64,000 nucleotides of DNA from Tetradesmus obliquus (Eukaryota; Chlorophyta; Chlorophyceae; Sphaeropleales; Scenedesmaceae). Of the stretch, positions 43,091 through 55,365 are shown in pieces; positions within the stretch are counted from its first letter, which is position 1; every line of letters starts with the position of its first letter. The translations under genes were made by a program, and so were the position numbers. The notes beneath the pieces are model-generated. The model did no database searches. It saw nothing but the letters and a program-made list of their open reading frames with translations, and had not been told where the DNA came from. The stretch is from positions 7,936,001-8,000,000 of the forward strand of contig CP126193.1 of NCBI GenBank assembly GCA_030272155.1, read 5' to 3'.

Positions 43091-45169
43091 ATGGCTCTCG
43101 TACAGCGGCACAGCTTGCGCAGCTTGAGCAGCACTGTACAATGCCAGACTCGGGGAGTGTCTACTAGGTTGATGCGTCAGAGCAGCAGGAATATGTCTGT
43201 CGTGAGGTGCGGAGTCAGCATCAGCAGCAGCAGCGGCAGCAACAGCAGCAGCAGCAGCAGCCAGGTGGACATGGTGTCTCTTCTAGCTTGACTGTCCAGG
43301 TGCAGCATTCACCAGGTCGCTGTGACTTCTTTAAAATCTCAAGCACGGTTTTGTGCCTGATTGCGCGATTCACATCTACCCAGCACGCATGCCCTCTGCA
43401 TGCATGCCATGATTGACTTCACTGATGCATGCCTGGACAGCAGGTTAGCTTGCTACCGTATTGCAGCACACAGCCATAAGTTTGTTATCCAAATTCAACG
43501 ATGACGTGCGCAGATAAACCGTTTGCCGCACTGCGGTACTCTTTGTCGTCATGCTTGCAGGTACAGCTATGAGGTAGACACAGACGCAGCGCCCAAGGCA
43601 CCCAACACAGCACCAGGCAGGTGGGGGGCCCCACCACCACCCCCACCCCCGCCACCCCCTCCTCCTAAGGTGAGGCCGCACACAGCAGGCAGGGCAGGCC
43701 AGGCGGCGCTTGCTTGCAACTGCAGCGGCGTTAGTAGAGATTGAACACGTCACAGCTGGTGCTGAGATTGCAGCTGTGAGTTGCAGAGCCGCGCCAGCTG
43801 CAGGCAAGATTGGGCACAGCAGCTGGTTCTGCTGCGCCATGCACATACAGTTGCACCCTGAGGTTTGCAGGTGCACAGCCTGCATATGAAGTGTTTGGTG
43901 CACAGTGGCGAAAGGTTTGTTCACGTGCTGTGTCGTGTTCGGTGTTGCTGTGTGCTGCAGCAAACCGGCGGCGGTGCGCCTAGCCGGCGCGAGTTGTTAT
44001 CAGGGTTTCTGGGGGCAGCGCTGGGCGTTGGCGCCACCACCGCATACTTCAAAGGTGAGCAGCAGGTGCACTCACAGCGCGCTCAACAGCTCAACAGCTT
44101 GCTGGATGTGCATGGCAGCAGCTGGTGCGCAGTGCTTGCAGGCATTGTGGCTGGACGTGTGTTAGCAGCCGGAGCCCCTGGTGCTTGCAACGCCTCAAGT
44201 GGCAGCGACGGAAGCAACGTCTCAAACAGAAGCGGCTGATGCTGCATGCAGCGCGTGACTAGAGCCTGCATCCCTTGCTGCCACTGCGCTAGCCAGGTGC
44301 CTGTCCCGCAGCAGCTGCTTATGCAATGATGCAGGCGTCGCTGCTGTGGCTGGCAGCTGCTGTGCCTCCCTGACGCGCCTCCTCCTGCCTGCTGACCCGT
44401 CCCTGTTGCTTCTGCTGCCTCTGCTGCGCCTGCCGTGCTGCCCCGCGCTGCGCCGTGCAGTGCAGTACCCTGATGATGAGGAGTCGCTGGCTGCCGCGCT
44501 TGATGAGCTGCTGGACAACCCGGACTTCCTGGACGCAGTGGCTGACGAGCTCATGTACCAGGTGGGGCGTGGTGTGAGGGGTGGCATGTGGGTGGCGCGC
44601 GTGTGTGGGGGGGAGGGGAGGGGGGGGTGATGTGAGGGGTTACATGTGTGTGGCGTGTGTGCGTATGTGGGGGGGTGGGGGGCGGGTCAGGTAGCTCAGG
44701 TAGCTCAGTGCATTCGCGGTGTGGGGTTGTGCAGCTCAGGCAGCGGCCATATTCTGCAATGGCGGTGCCTGCAAGTGTTGGAATTTGCTTGCTGACTGGC
44801 TGGCTCATTGGCTCAAGTGCCAGGACATGTACAGCAACCAATTCAAGTTGATGCTGTTGTGGGCATCAGGCAGGAGACAGGTGTGTGATGTGATTCATTG
44901 CTGGGAGAGCAGGGGCCCGCGCAGGGCTCCTGGCTTCTTGCATGTGATGCCATGAAGGCACTCGGTTTGGGATATCACCCTCCCATGTGCCTCTGGCGCA
45001 GAGAGAGATGCTGGATGCTGCTGCGATCAACTGAACCTGTCGTGTGGCGTGCCGCTGTGCTGCTGCCACCGTGCAGGAGTTTGAGGCTGACAACGATGAG
45101 AACGGCGCAGCACTCAGCCGCATGCGCAACTCGCTGGCAGCAGAGGCCGACTCACAGAAGGCGCAGTGA
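43091..45169 (+). CDS. Small organellar single-span membrane protein, family unknown
   Basis: Best model has five exons: 43091-43167, 43561-43669, 43961-44054, 44461-44561, 45077-45169; about 157 residues. The N-terminus (MALVQRHSLRSLSSTVQ...) is Arg/Ser-rich without acids, like an organelle presequence. Exon 2 ends in about 13 consecutive Pro. Exon 3 has SRRELLSGFLGAALGVGATT, a likely membrane span after a twin-Arg. Exon 4 is acidic (PDDEESLAAALDELLDNPDF). Exon 5 is EFEADNDENGAALSRMRNSL plus a short tail. I recognise no family. Exon 1 is the weakest part: its donor (TAG|GTTGAT) was chosen because it is the only one in phase. The TGA overlaps a donor-like site (GCGCA|GTGAGT). Another exon may exist at 46242-46292, where AAHQKNPKELKSEAS precedes a stop, but its phase does not fit that donor. 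Confidence 0.6.
43218..43260 (+). repeat. Interrupted (CAG)n repeat
   Basis: CAG/AGC run with CGG and AAC breaks, in intron 1 of the small membrane-protein gene under the preferred model. With other splicing it would encode a Ser tract. Confidence 0.85.
44561..44690 (+). repeat. G-rich imperfect tandem duplication with G-quadruplex potential
   Basis: Two related segments of about 60 bases, each with GTGAGGGGT, a TGTGGCG-type run and then seven or more Gs. They lie in the last intron of the small membrane-protein gene. At least four G-runs of four or more fall within about 30 bases (44607-44628). Confidence 0.8.
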
Positions 45170-46645
45170 GTGAGGCTGCTGCAGCTGGCAGCAGAGCGCA
45201 GCAGCGCTGGCCCTGCTGCAGTGTGACCTGCTGCGGTGAGCAGCTGCTGCTTGCGGCAAGTGCGCAGTGGCCTGGGCAGTAGCAGGGCGCAACCCTGGCA
45301 GCGCGAGCAGGCAGCAGCTGATGGGTGTGTGCGTGTTCGCCTGTTGTTACACTCCTTTCGAGCTGTCGCTTAGGGAGGGGAGGTGCTAAAGCAGCAATAG
45401 GGGCAGCTCCTATTGCTGCTGCTCATATGTATTTGTTTGCTTCGTGTTGGTGCGAGGCGCATGATGTCGGTCCCACAACACAGTTGTACATGTACCGGTT
45501 AACTTCGTTGAATGTATGGCAGTTCTTTTTTTGTACCAGCTGCTTTCAGGTGTTTATTGTCCACAAAGCAGCAGTTGTGGATCTGAGTGGTTGGGCTGTG
45601 GGCAATCATCAGCGGCTGCTGTATGCAACTGGAAAGCAGCGTAGCAGACGGGCAGCTAGTACGTTCCGAACAGAAGCTGAGCCAATGCAGCTCTTGCAAT
45701 GTCCTGGTGCTTCCTGTACTGTGTGTGTGTGTGTGTGTGTGCTGCTGGCATCCTCTTTGTATCGTGCATGCCGTGCCACCCATGGGCTGACACCCATGTT
45801 TTTGAGTTGGCTAGCATGTCTTGTGCAGCTGTGTATTGCCTGTAGGCTGCGTGCAGAGCTCCTTTGGCATGTGTAAACGCATCCGACGGTGCTGCAGCTC
45901 CAGAAGGTACGCCAAGAGTAGTGTCTGGGGTACTGGTTTCATGCTGGTATTGCTGCTGGTGGCAAGTGGCAGTATGGACACACCACTGCTTGTCCAGCAG
46001 ATCGGAAACTAGGCACCACCTCGAACTTTCTTGCGCCTGCACAAGCCATTGTGAGATAGTTCTGTCGTGTTCTGGTGCGGCGTTCACAGCAAGCTATGCT
46101 ACGCGACCCGTGATCTCTGCCGATGATGAAGAAGTCAAGTCAAGTCAGTGGTGGCGGGCACGTCACAGATGCCCAAAAAGACCCCGATCCCAGCACCGTT
46201 TGTCTTTTCATCTCATTGCTTAAGCTCAACTGGCTGTGCGTCCTGCAGGCCGCTGCCCATCAGAAGAACCCTAAGGAGCTCAAGTCAGAGGCGTCCTGAA
46301 GCGTGGTGCGAGCGCTTTCATCTCCAGTATAGCAGGAGCAGCTACTTATAAGCAATGTTGTAGGAAAGCCCTCTTTAGCAGGCTGTGTGAGTCAACTAGG
46401 ACGTCTGCTGTAGACGGTACATGCCAGATTTGCTGGCTCGACTTTGTAATAACTCAAGTTATGTCTCTCAATATCGTTGACGCCTCCTGGGCTGTCTTGA
46501 GGCACGTTGCTGCCTGATCCTGCTTCTCAAGTGCGACATCAAGGACCCTCAAGTCAGCAGCACCAAGTCTCTGAACTAAGGCTGCACAAATAGCACAGGT
46601 TTAATCAGACAGCGGCTGATGAGTGCATGAGGCAAGCTGGACACA
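45170..46645. other. Intergenic region before the first SANT-GATA gene
   Basis: No gene is firmly supported. It holds a (GT)10 run at 45721-45741, the possible extra exon at 46242-46292 described for the upstream gene, and a TGTAA motif near 46445 within a small inverted repeat (ataact/agttat). The last could mark the end of the upstream transcript. Confidence 0.4.
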
Positions 46646-49600
46646 ATGCAGCACGACACAACCCAGCAGCACAGTGAAGGCAGCCTTGGCTCACAAGCCT
46701 GGAGTCAAGATGAAGTCAACAGCCTTCACGTAGGGCTTCTCCTATTTGGAAGCAAGGACTTCTTTGCGATCAACGAGACCCTGCTACCACACAGACAGGT
46801 GGGCCAAGTACAGCAGGCTGCAGTACAGCACCCTTCTTGCCTCAGTCCTGATACGCAACACAGATGCCAACACGCTCTGATTAAACACTTATTGTTGCAG
46901 GTGGAGGACATCGTGCACTTTTACTGCAGCAAATATGCCTACACCAAGGCAAGCACGCATGTTGCGAAGCTAGAGCAATCAGGCTTTCAGCCCGGAACCC
47001 TCGTCAGTGGCAACACTCGTAAAAGAGTGCTTGCAAATCTTCAAGCAGGTATGTAACGTTTGAGCTGCAATGGCTGCTTTTGAGCAAATCGCTTGCAGCT
47101 GTAGCACTCAACATGGCGCCAGGCTTTGACCACCTGCTGCCCTATACTGCTGCACCGTTTCTGCATACAGCTATCGGAAGCTCTATTAAGTTTGATAAGG
47201 CCGTTACAGCAGCGTTCAAGGCCTATGATGCCTGTTCGCTTCCTCTGCTGGACCTGGTGGAGGTGCTGGCGGGCGCAGCAGACCCGGCTGCATTTGCAAA
47301 GGCAACATTCGAGGAGATGGTCACTGTGGGCGTGGACACGGTGAGTTCTCGAGCTGCAACTGGTCAAGCTTGACTGGCAGTAGCAGTAGCAAGGAAATGT
47401 GCAGAGCAGGTCACTGAGCGAACGGCGCCGATCTGCATTGCAAGAGCCATTCTTACCCCTTACAGTTGTATACAAGATGCAAGAGCAGGCAGCAAGGGCA
47501 GAGCCTGATAGCACCGGTGTCACCTCGGCAGGGAGGTTCGAGCTGAACTCAGCGATTCCTGTCGAGTTTAACACTTGAATGAGCATGGCGTTATTTATAG
47601 TATTGATCAAAGCAGCTGGCTGCAGTCTTCAAGGCCTTAACGCTGCTGCTGCCGGGGGTCGTGCTTTTGCTGTCCTGCTCTGTATGCAGGACCAGCTAAG
47701 CATCTCTGAGCTGTGCTTAGACTGGGAGGCACTGCAAGACAAGCTAGAAGCAACGCCTGAGCTGTTCCAGACGACAATCTGGCCAGCCCTGACAGCTGTG
47801 GGCTGGCAGTACGCCGCGCAGGACACAGCAGCAACGAGCTCTGATGCTGGGATCCTACCAGCAGCAGCAAATGAGCAGCAGCAGCAGCCAATCAGCCCAG
47901 TGACAGCAACCCCAGCTGGCAGTGGTACAATCACAGATGGCAGCCAGCAACAGCACTTTTACGTGCCCCCTGCCACAGTGTCAGCCGCCTACCTGGCAAG
48001 TGGCGGCGAGCCCCTGCAGCCCTGCAGCAGCTGGCAGGATGTGCTGACCGCCCTGCAGGACGCAGCGCAGCCAGTGCCGCCGGGCCTGGTCAGCAGCCTG
48101 AGGCAGGCTGAGCTGGGCGAGGCGCAGCAGGCCTGCCTGCAGCCCCCGGCCGCTGACGCGCCGCACCGCTGCGTGCACGACCCCAGCAACAAGCGCCCTG
48201 GCACGCCGCTCACCAGCCGCAAGTTGGTGAGTGACGGGCAGCATGGCAGCAGTAGCATGTGCAAGGCTGGGATATGATGGTGCAGGGGTTGGGAGGTAAC
48301 ATTCAGCACTCATACACAATAACATCGCCCTTGCAAGGGCAATTGCCTGTGCCATTGCTCAATGGTGTGCAGCCATCGTGTCTGGGCATGCCATGTATGT
48401 CTAGCGCCTTGCTGCTGCACCTGCCTGTACTAACTTCTGCTGCCCCTCACCTTCTCTGCTGCGCAGATGTGCGCCAACTGCGGCATCAGCTACAGCACCG
48501 TGTGGCGCATTGGTAACGCCGGGCTCACGCTGTGCAACGCCTGCGGCATGTTCTACAACAAGCACGACCACGAGCACCGCCCCGAGCACCTCATCGCCTC
48601 CGCGCGCGCCAAGGCAGAGGCCCAGGCGGCAGCAGCGGCAGCCGGTGCAGCCGCAGGCAGCAGCCCGCTGCGCCAGCGCGGCATGGCCTCCGGCAGCGGC
48701 ATGCGCGGCTTCACGCCCGATGGCGGGCCCACTGACGGCGAGATGAGCGACGACGGGCGGCGCCCCGGCGGCAGCGACAGCGAGGAGGAGGAGTGCGAGG
48801 GCCGGCGGCCACGGCGGCGGCGGCGCGCACAGGTGAGCACGCCTGGCTGCTGCTGGTGCAGCTGCGGGAGGCAGGCATCTAGACGTTGATGGTGTGACAG
48901 CACGGACGTGTAGTGCATGTGATGTGTCTGTAAACGCTGCACAGGCTGGATTGCGCACGGCTGGTTCATGGCAGCCTGATGAACAACACTGTCAGGGCAT
49001 GGCACAGCACCGCAAACATAGCATAGCACTGTTGCACTGGCTGTGGTATGGTCATGTCCTGATTGGAGTAGTTCTTAGCTGCTGCTGGTGCGCTTCAGTC
49101 AAAACAGGTGTCATGTCTGGGCTCCCTGCGTTGGCTGTCGGCCCCAGCACTGACTGTGCAGTCTGTATCAGCTTTAACTGGCGAACCTTGTCCGTCCCTG
49201 TAACTGTCCTTCTTGCAACTGTGCTGCTTCCTGCTGGGCCTGCTGCGCCGCCCGCAGGTCAGCAAGTGGCTGGCAGGTGACGAGTACTTGGTGCTGGACG
49301 GCCCGCTGCGCAGCAGCGGCGGCGCGCCAGACCCCGCCTGGGCCCTGCAGGGCAGCGGAGGCAGCTACAACGCCCCCACCGGCTACGGCTACGGCTCCTA
49401 TGATGATGCGCGCGGCTGCAGTGACGGCCAGCGCGGCCGCAACACCGCCAGCCCCTGCTTCGGCCCCAGCGGTGGCTATGCCCGCTACCGCGGCAGCAGC
49501 CAGCAGCAGCAGCGCCAGTACGGCGGCGGCTACGGCCGCAGCCGCAGCATGGAGGCGGAGGGTGCTGGCCAGGCGCGCTGGCAGGCGCAGCGCGGCTACC

Positions 49601-51184
49601 ACGACTTCCGCGACCGCGCCAGCAGCATGGACTGGGAGGACGAGGAGGGCGGCTGCGGGGGCGAGGATGAGCAGGAGGAGGCGGGCCCCTGGGGTGATGA
49701 TGAGGAGGGGTGTGAGGGCGGCTGGGGTGGCGGCTGGTGTGATGGCGGCGCTGGCCTGCTGGAGGAGCGGCGGCTGGAGGACATGGAGAGCCTGCTGGGG
49801 CGCATCCTGCTGCACAGGTGGGGCGCGAGCTGGCTGGCGTTGTGCGGCTGCAGGGCAGGGCTGTCTGTGCAGCATATGCTTGGCCGCATACCGTCCCAGC
49901 TGTGCAGAAATTTTTGCAGCCAAGCGTCGCAGCAAGCGTACAATGACAGTTTTAGTTTCTAGCGTGCTTGCAGGGGTAAGCACATGCTAGCGATTACGCG
50001 ATGCTGCTGTGTCCAATGTATGCTGAACTCTTGCCTGACTTGCCTGCCTGCCTGCGCGCTGTTCTGTTCATGCTGGCCCTCCTACCCGCCTCCCCTCCCT
50101 GCTGCCAGCCCCTCCGACGCGAGCGACTGCTCCGCTGCCGACGCGCTGGTGGCCATGGCGCACAGCTGCATCAGCGCGCAAGAGCAGCACCGCCTGCAGG
50201 CCGCCATCAGCGTGGACATCCGCGGCGCCTCTGCGTCACCCGGGCCCACCTCAGCGCTGCGGCGCGTCTCAGGCGTCACGCTTGCTGCGGCTGCGGCTGC
50301 TGCTGCTGCCGCAGCTGCTGCTGCGTATGGTGGCCAGGGGCTGGGCAGCCCCAGCAAGGCTGCCAGGGGTGAGGCGGCAGCAGCGGGGCCTGGTGAGAGG
50401 GTGGCTGGCAGGGGCCTGGCAGTAGAGGTTGATGAGCAGGTGCTTGAGGTGGATGATGATGAGGAAGATGGCATGGAGTTTGAGGCAGGTGCAGAGGCGG
50501 CAGCAGGGCAGGACAGGCAGGCAGCACACGATGAGCAGCAGGGTGAAGAGCAGCAGCAGCAGCAGGCAGGAGTCGACGCAGAGGATGGTTTTGCACAGGC
50601 ATGGGCTAGGGTGCAGGCAGTAGCAGTGGCAGCAGCAGGTGTAGGCAGCAGCATTGGCAGCACGCCCCAGGCTGCTTGCAGTGAGGCAGGCTTTGCCGGC
50701 CAAGGGCCTGACGGCTCTGCAGCGGCGGCGTGGTTTGCATCGCTGGGCCAGCAGCAGCTGCAGCACTACTACTCAGCGCCCGGCCAGCTGGGTGATGCCT
50801 CAGAAGATGATGGACCGGCAGCAGCGGCAGCAGCAGGGGAAGCCTTCTATGGCGGCAGCAGCAGCTTCCCTGGTGGCACATTCCAGCAGCAGCAGCAGCT
50901 TGACTACTTTGGTGAGGAGGGCAGCGGTGGGCGCAGCCAGCAGGGCCAGTGCTACGCTGGCGGCGACATGGGCGACAGTGGCTCCAGGAGTGCCAGCCCA
51001 ACCAAAGCAGGTGAGCCGGCTATATAGCTGTTTCACTAACATGCTGAGACATATTTGCTGCACATGCAAGACAGAGTACTGCATAGGCCAAACGCCAGCT
51101 CCCAATTGCGTGCAAGCAATATATTGCTGCACCATGAGCCGCGGCTGTTTTCTGGCTGTGAAAGACTGCTCGACTGCCTGCCTC

Positions 51185-51218
<34 letters not shown>

Positions 51219-53250
51219 GCTGCTGTTCTTCCCCCCACCGCAGGCCGCAGCGGCTACCGCCGACCCAACCCCAACATCGACGAGGACTACACCGACAAGC
51301 CCGCCAAGAGCAAGGGCCGCGCCATCAGCCGCTTCGGCGCAGAGCACAAGCAGCAGCGCGCGGAGCAGGTGCGGCAGCGTAGCCAGCCAGCATCAGCAGC
51401 GCACCGCATGATGCCAGCAGTAGTGGCTGCTTGAGCGATGGGCATGGGCAGCGGGGGTTCCTGCTTGCAGGAGTGCCGTGCAGCACGTCACCACAGGCAG
51501 CTGCTGCGTGCCGCCTTCCCTGCAGGACCACTACTCGCCCACAGCCTACCCGCACAGCCCGGCGGCGGGCTCAGGCCCCGCGCTGACGCCCACCAAGAAG
51601 GGATCGCCCGTGCGCGCCGCGCGCCGCGCCGCTGGCGGCGAGCCCGTGCGCTGCGCCAACTGCGGCTGCGACAGCACCTGCCTGTGGCGGCGCGACAAGG
51701 AGGACCCCAGCCGCACACTGTGCAACGCGTGCGGCATCTACAAGACCAACAACGGCATCGACAGGCCCACCAATGGGCTGTTCCCCTTCTGGAAGAACGG
51801 CAAGGAGCGCGTGGTCCGCAGAAGTGTGAGTGGCGCACCTGCACGCCTGCAACACGAGCCCGTCATGTGCCTGTGCACCCAGAATGAGAGTGATTCTAAG
51901 TATGCCGCGCCGGTGGCATCCCTGCATGGTTGCGGTTTTGCCAACTGTGGTGCATGTGGGGAGAAGCAAAGGCGTAAGCGTGTCGTGCTAGTTACGCACA
52001 GTGCCAGACTGCACCTGGCAGTGATAACACGGCTGAGACACTCACACAGCTCCACCAAACTGTTGGGTCAAAAGTCGGCACAGACTCCATGCACTCACGT
52101 GCTTCCACCTGCCCCTGCCGCTTCCCTTGCCGCCACTGCTGCTGCGCAGCAGACGGCGCGTCCCGTGGTGAAGCCCTACAAGCACCAGGTGCTCAGCGCG
52201 GCAGAGTACAAGGCGCAGCGCCAGCAGGACTTGCTCAAGGCCACAGCCCCCGCCGCCAGCAGCAGCAGCGCTGGCAGCGCAGCCGGCGACAGCAGCCAGG
52301 CGGGGCAGCAGCAGGCAGCGCTAGGCCTGGGGCTGGGGCTGGACCTGCAGGCTGGTGGCTACGTGCACCCCGGTGCACTGGGCATGCCCGCAGCACCAGG
52401 CCTGAGCCTGCCGCTGCCGCTGCCTCTTGAGGCAGTCACGGACCCAGCAGCGGCATTCCAGCAGTACCTGCCACCTGCAGATGTGCTGCACATAGCCGAC
52501 ACAGCAGCAGCGGCAGCTGCAGCAGTGGCTCCACAGGAGCTGCTGCTGCCAGCCCTCAGGGTGGGCAGTACTGTGGCGCACAGCCTGACAGCCGCCAGCA
52601 GCTCCATGGAAGCGCTGCTGGCAGCCCTGGCAGCAGCACAGGCGCGCGGCTCCATCTCGGACCAGCTCAACATGGCTGACGACGCACCGGAGCAGCACAC
52701 CGCAGCCCTCGCAGCACCCGCACCAGCAGTGGCAGCGCCGGGCAGCAGTGGTAGCGGCCAGCCTGAGCTGGTGGGCTGGGTGGGCGAGCTGAGCCGGGAG
52801 AGCGTGCTGGGCGGCGCGCTGCGCCTGGCGCTGGCGCACGCGGTGCGCATGCAGGAGCCCGTGATGCTGCCCTCGGGGCACAAGGTGTTCCCCGACGGCC
52901 GCGTGGTGCTGTGCGTGGTGAACGACGAGCTGGGGCTGGCAGCGCCACGCGGCAGCAGCGGCGATGCGGAGGTGGCAGCCGCGCAGGTGGCGGCAGCCAT
53001 CCTGTCTGCAGGCATTGCCGGCAGCAGCAGCGCGGCGGCGGCAGCAGGCGACTGGGGCGCTGCCGATGCACGTGCCATGGTGTCATCCAGGGCAGACGCG
53101 GAGTATGCTGGCAGCATCAAGGACGGCAGCGAACCAGCTGCAGCGGCAGTTCTGGCTGCTGCTAGTGCTGAACCTGCACTGAGTGCAGCTGTGGTGGCGG
53201 GGCCTGGTGCTGAGCAGCTGGTAATGGAGAATATTGTTGAGCAGCAGTAG
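46646..53250 (+). CDS. SANT domain plus two GATA zinc fingers, chromatin/transcription regulator
   Basis: Ten exons: 46646-46798, 46901-47048, 47099-47340, 47690-48226, 48467-48832, 49258-49817, 50109-51010, 51244-51368, 51526-51825, 52150-53250; about 1,477 residues, all phases agreeing. Residues ~18-70 form a SANT domain of the MTA/CoREST kind (WSQDEVNSLHVGLLLFGSKD, then FFAINETLLPHR, VEDIVHFYCSKY). An unknown module follows, with FQTTIWPALTAVGWQ and YVPPATVSAAYL. Zinc finger 1 starts near residue 362: CANC, 17 residues, CNAC, as in animal and fungal GATA factors. Finger 2 starts near 1054: CANC, 19 residues, CNAC. Long linkers are acidic or Gln/Ala/Gly-rich. SANT plus GATA in one chain recalls MTA subunits of NuRD, but ELM2 and BAH are not seen. 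It faces its paralogue tail to tail across 2.1 kb. Confidence 0.9.
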
Positions 53251-55365
53251 AGCTTCTGCGCTGCGTGTTTTGTTCCAACGTTGTTGCGTGGGTTGTTATG
53301 AGAGTACACCACTAGTAGCAGTACTGCTGCAGGGTTGTGTTGCGGTGGTGTAGCACTAGGAGCGCCCAGCACCCGAAGTTGTATGTATAATTGGCATCAG
53401 ACACACCATTTGTCTCAGCAGCACATTGCAGGTGGCAGGCATGAGCCAAGTTGTTGGCGTCTAGGCCTAGCCAGTTTGAGCGCTATCATCACATGTCGCA
53501 GCATGACGCTCGTGCTGACAACATGCATTGCCGCAGTGTTTTACACAGGTCATGCATTGCTTGCAGCTGCAGGATGTAGCGTATCGGGAAATTCCTGGTG
53601 GTGGACAGCAGGATGTGCATGGCAGCAGTCGTCCTGTTTGGGTTGGTCTGTCACAATGCGTGCCCCTGTGTTCAAGGCAGCCAAGTCATCTGCAGTCCAA
53701 TACAGAAGTAGACAGTCAAGCTGCAGCCACAGGTGTTTCCTTGTGAGATTGAGTCAGGCACTGCGGAGAAGCCAGCATCTAGACAGGTTGCTGCCTTTTC
53801 AGTGCTGCATTAGCAATAAGGGTTGAGGGGGTGCTGCCAGCGCTGCAGGCACAGCAGGCGGCACGTCTTTGGGGCCGGCTGCATATCAGACAACTAGTGT
53901 GATCAAACCCAATGCATGCATCGTGTGGAGCGCTGCAACTAGCGCTGCACTGCTTGCAAACACTGCTGATGCGAACGACATGCTGGGCCTAGTAGGCTGC
54001 GACGGCAACGATACAAACTGCTCTGTGTCCCAGTTTATTTGATGGAATTTGGTGGCTGCAAAGGAGTCAATAATGCTGGTATTAGCAGCCGAGCTATATT
54101 GAGCAGCGCACATGCTGCAGCCAATGCAAGCAGGCGCACAAGCATGCTCTGTTGAGGGCAGAGGGCAGCAGGTTGGCATACCCTATATTCATTGCGCTGC
54201 CAGCCGCTGCAATTCAGCAAACACTTGCCTACGATTGTTGCACCTACGTCGGGCAGTTTGGTCTCATGTTGCTGTTGTGGTGGGCGGCTGTGACCTTGCA
54301 CGGCAGAGGTTGGGAATGCACAGCAGTGAGAGCTTGCAGACACGTCCAGTGTGTGCCAGGTGAAGCGCCATCACTGCACTGCACAGCCGTTGTTCACTGT
54401 TGCCAAGGTGCACAGCTGAGACAAGACCTGGAGCAGCTGTAGGCTGTTGTTGCTGTTGCGTAAGACGCCCTTTGCAGTAGACTGCAAGCTGCATATAATC
54501 ATCACAACATGTGCACAAGCGGTGTGGCAAAACTGCATCATTTCCTGCTCTCCACCATCTGGTCTGTACCGACGGTTGCTCTCTTACAGAAGTGGCCTGC
54601 ACCAACTTGATGATGGCCGGATCCACATGTAACGACTTCCTCTCTCGATTTTATCAGCCACAATTGACAGAGCTTCATTTGTGTCGACGTTGGCGACCTG
54701 TACAAGCGGCTTAAGAGGCAGAGGCTGCTGCATTTGCCCCTGATCTGTGTAAGTTTGCACACACCAGTGTCTATCCTTGCGGGACCTTAACGGGCCAACT
54801 CGGGGAGTGAGCGTCAGTAGTGTGTGCAATAAGTAACACATGCTACAGCCAGCAAATGCGAGATCCAACTACAGTATGGCGTATGCAGCCCATATGTCTG
54901 CAACATTCACTAGCCCGGTCAGCCAAGCTGTACTACAACTAGTAATATTGACTGTCAGATAAGCATGAAGCTGCGTGCAGGGTACCGTACCCTTTTCACC
55001 AGAGCTGTACAGGTACAGCCACGCCAGGCAGCACAGCCCGACTGCCATTCAGTACTTGGTGACATGCATGCCAGCCGGCAGTCAAGTGTGAGTCATGGTA
55101 TGCAGCAGTACTGCCGCCCAGGCTCAGCAAAAAGATGCGTGCAAGGCAAGCATCCCCTACCTACAACAAATGTGGTCAGCTGGAAGCTAAGACTACAAGG
55201 AAACAGGCATCTGCAGAAAACCATGATTCATGGCGCATCCAAATCAGGGGTGCCATTGGTTGGAGCATTGTCATCAAATACCACCCGCCCGTGTGAGCAG
55301 AAACGTACACGTATGGCCGCAAGCCAGTGGCGTTCAAGCCACAGGGGCCCGGCTGCTGCATCACA
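53251..55365. other. Convergent spacer between the two SANT-GATA genes
   Basis: About 2.1 kb shared by two 3' ends. No coding exon is supported. TTACA at 54584-54588 (minus strand) and TGTAA near 54629 (plus strand) are candidate poly(A) signals; if both are used the two transcripts overlap slightly. Confidence 0.4.

Noticed and set aside
45721-45741. (GT)10 run as a regulatory element
   Set aside because: Simple dinucleotide repeats are common in such genomes and nothing around it suggests function.
47430-47578. Segment with VYKMQEQAARAEPDSTG as a possible exon of the first SANT-GATA gene
   Set aside because: Including it would end the protein at a stop near 47576. Skipping it gives a phase-0 join that aligns with the paralogue.
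50276-50663. Minus-strand Ser/Ala/Pro-rich frames opposite SANT-GATA exon 7
   Set aside because: Shadow of a low-complexity coding exon, with no splice partners.
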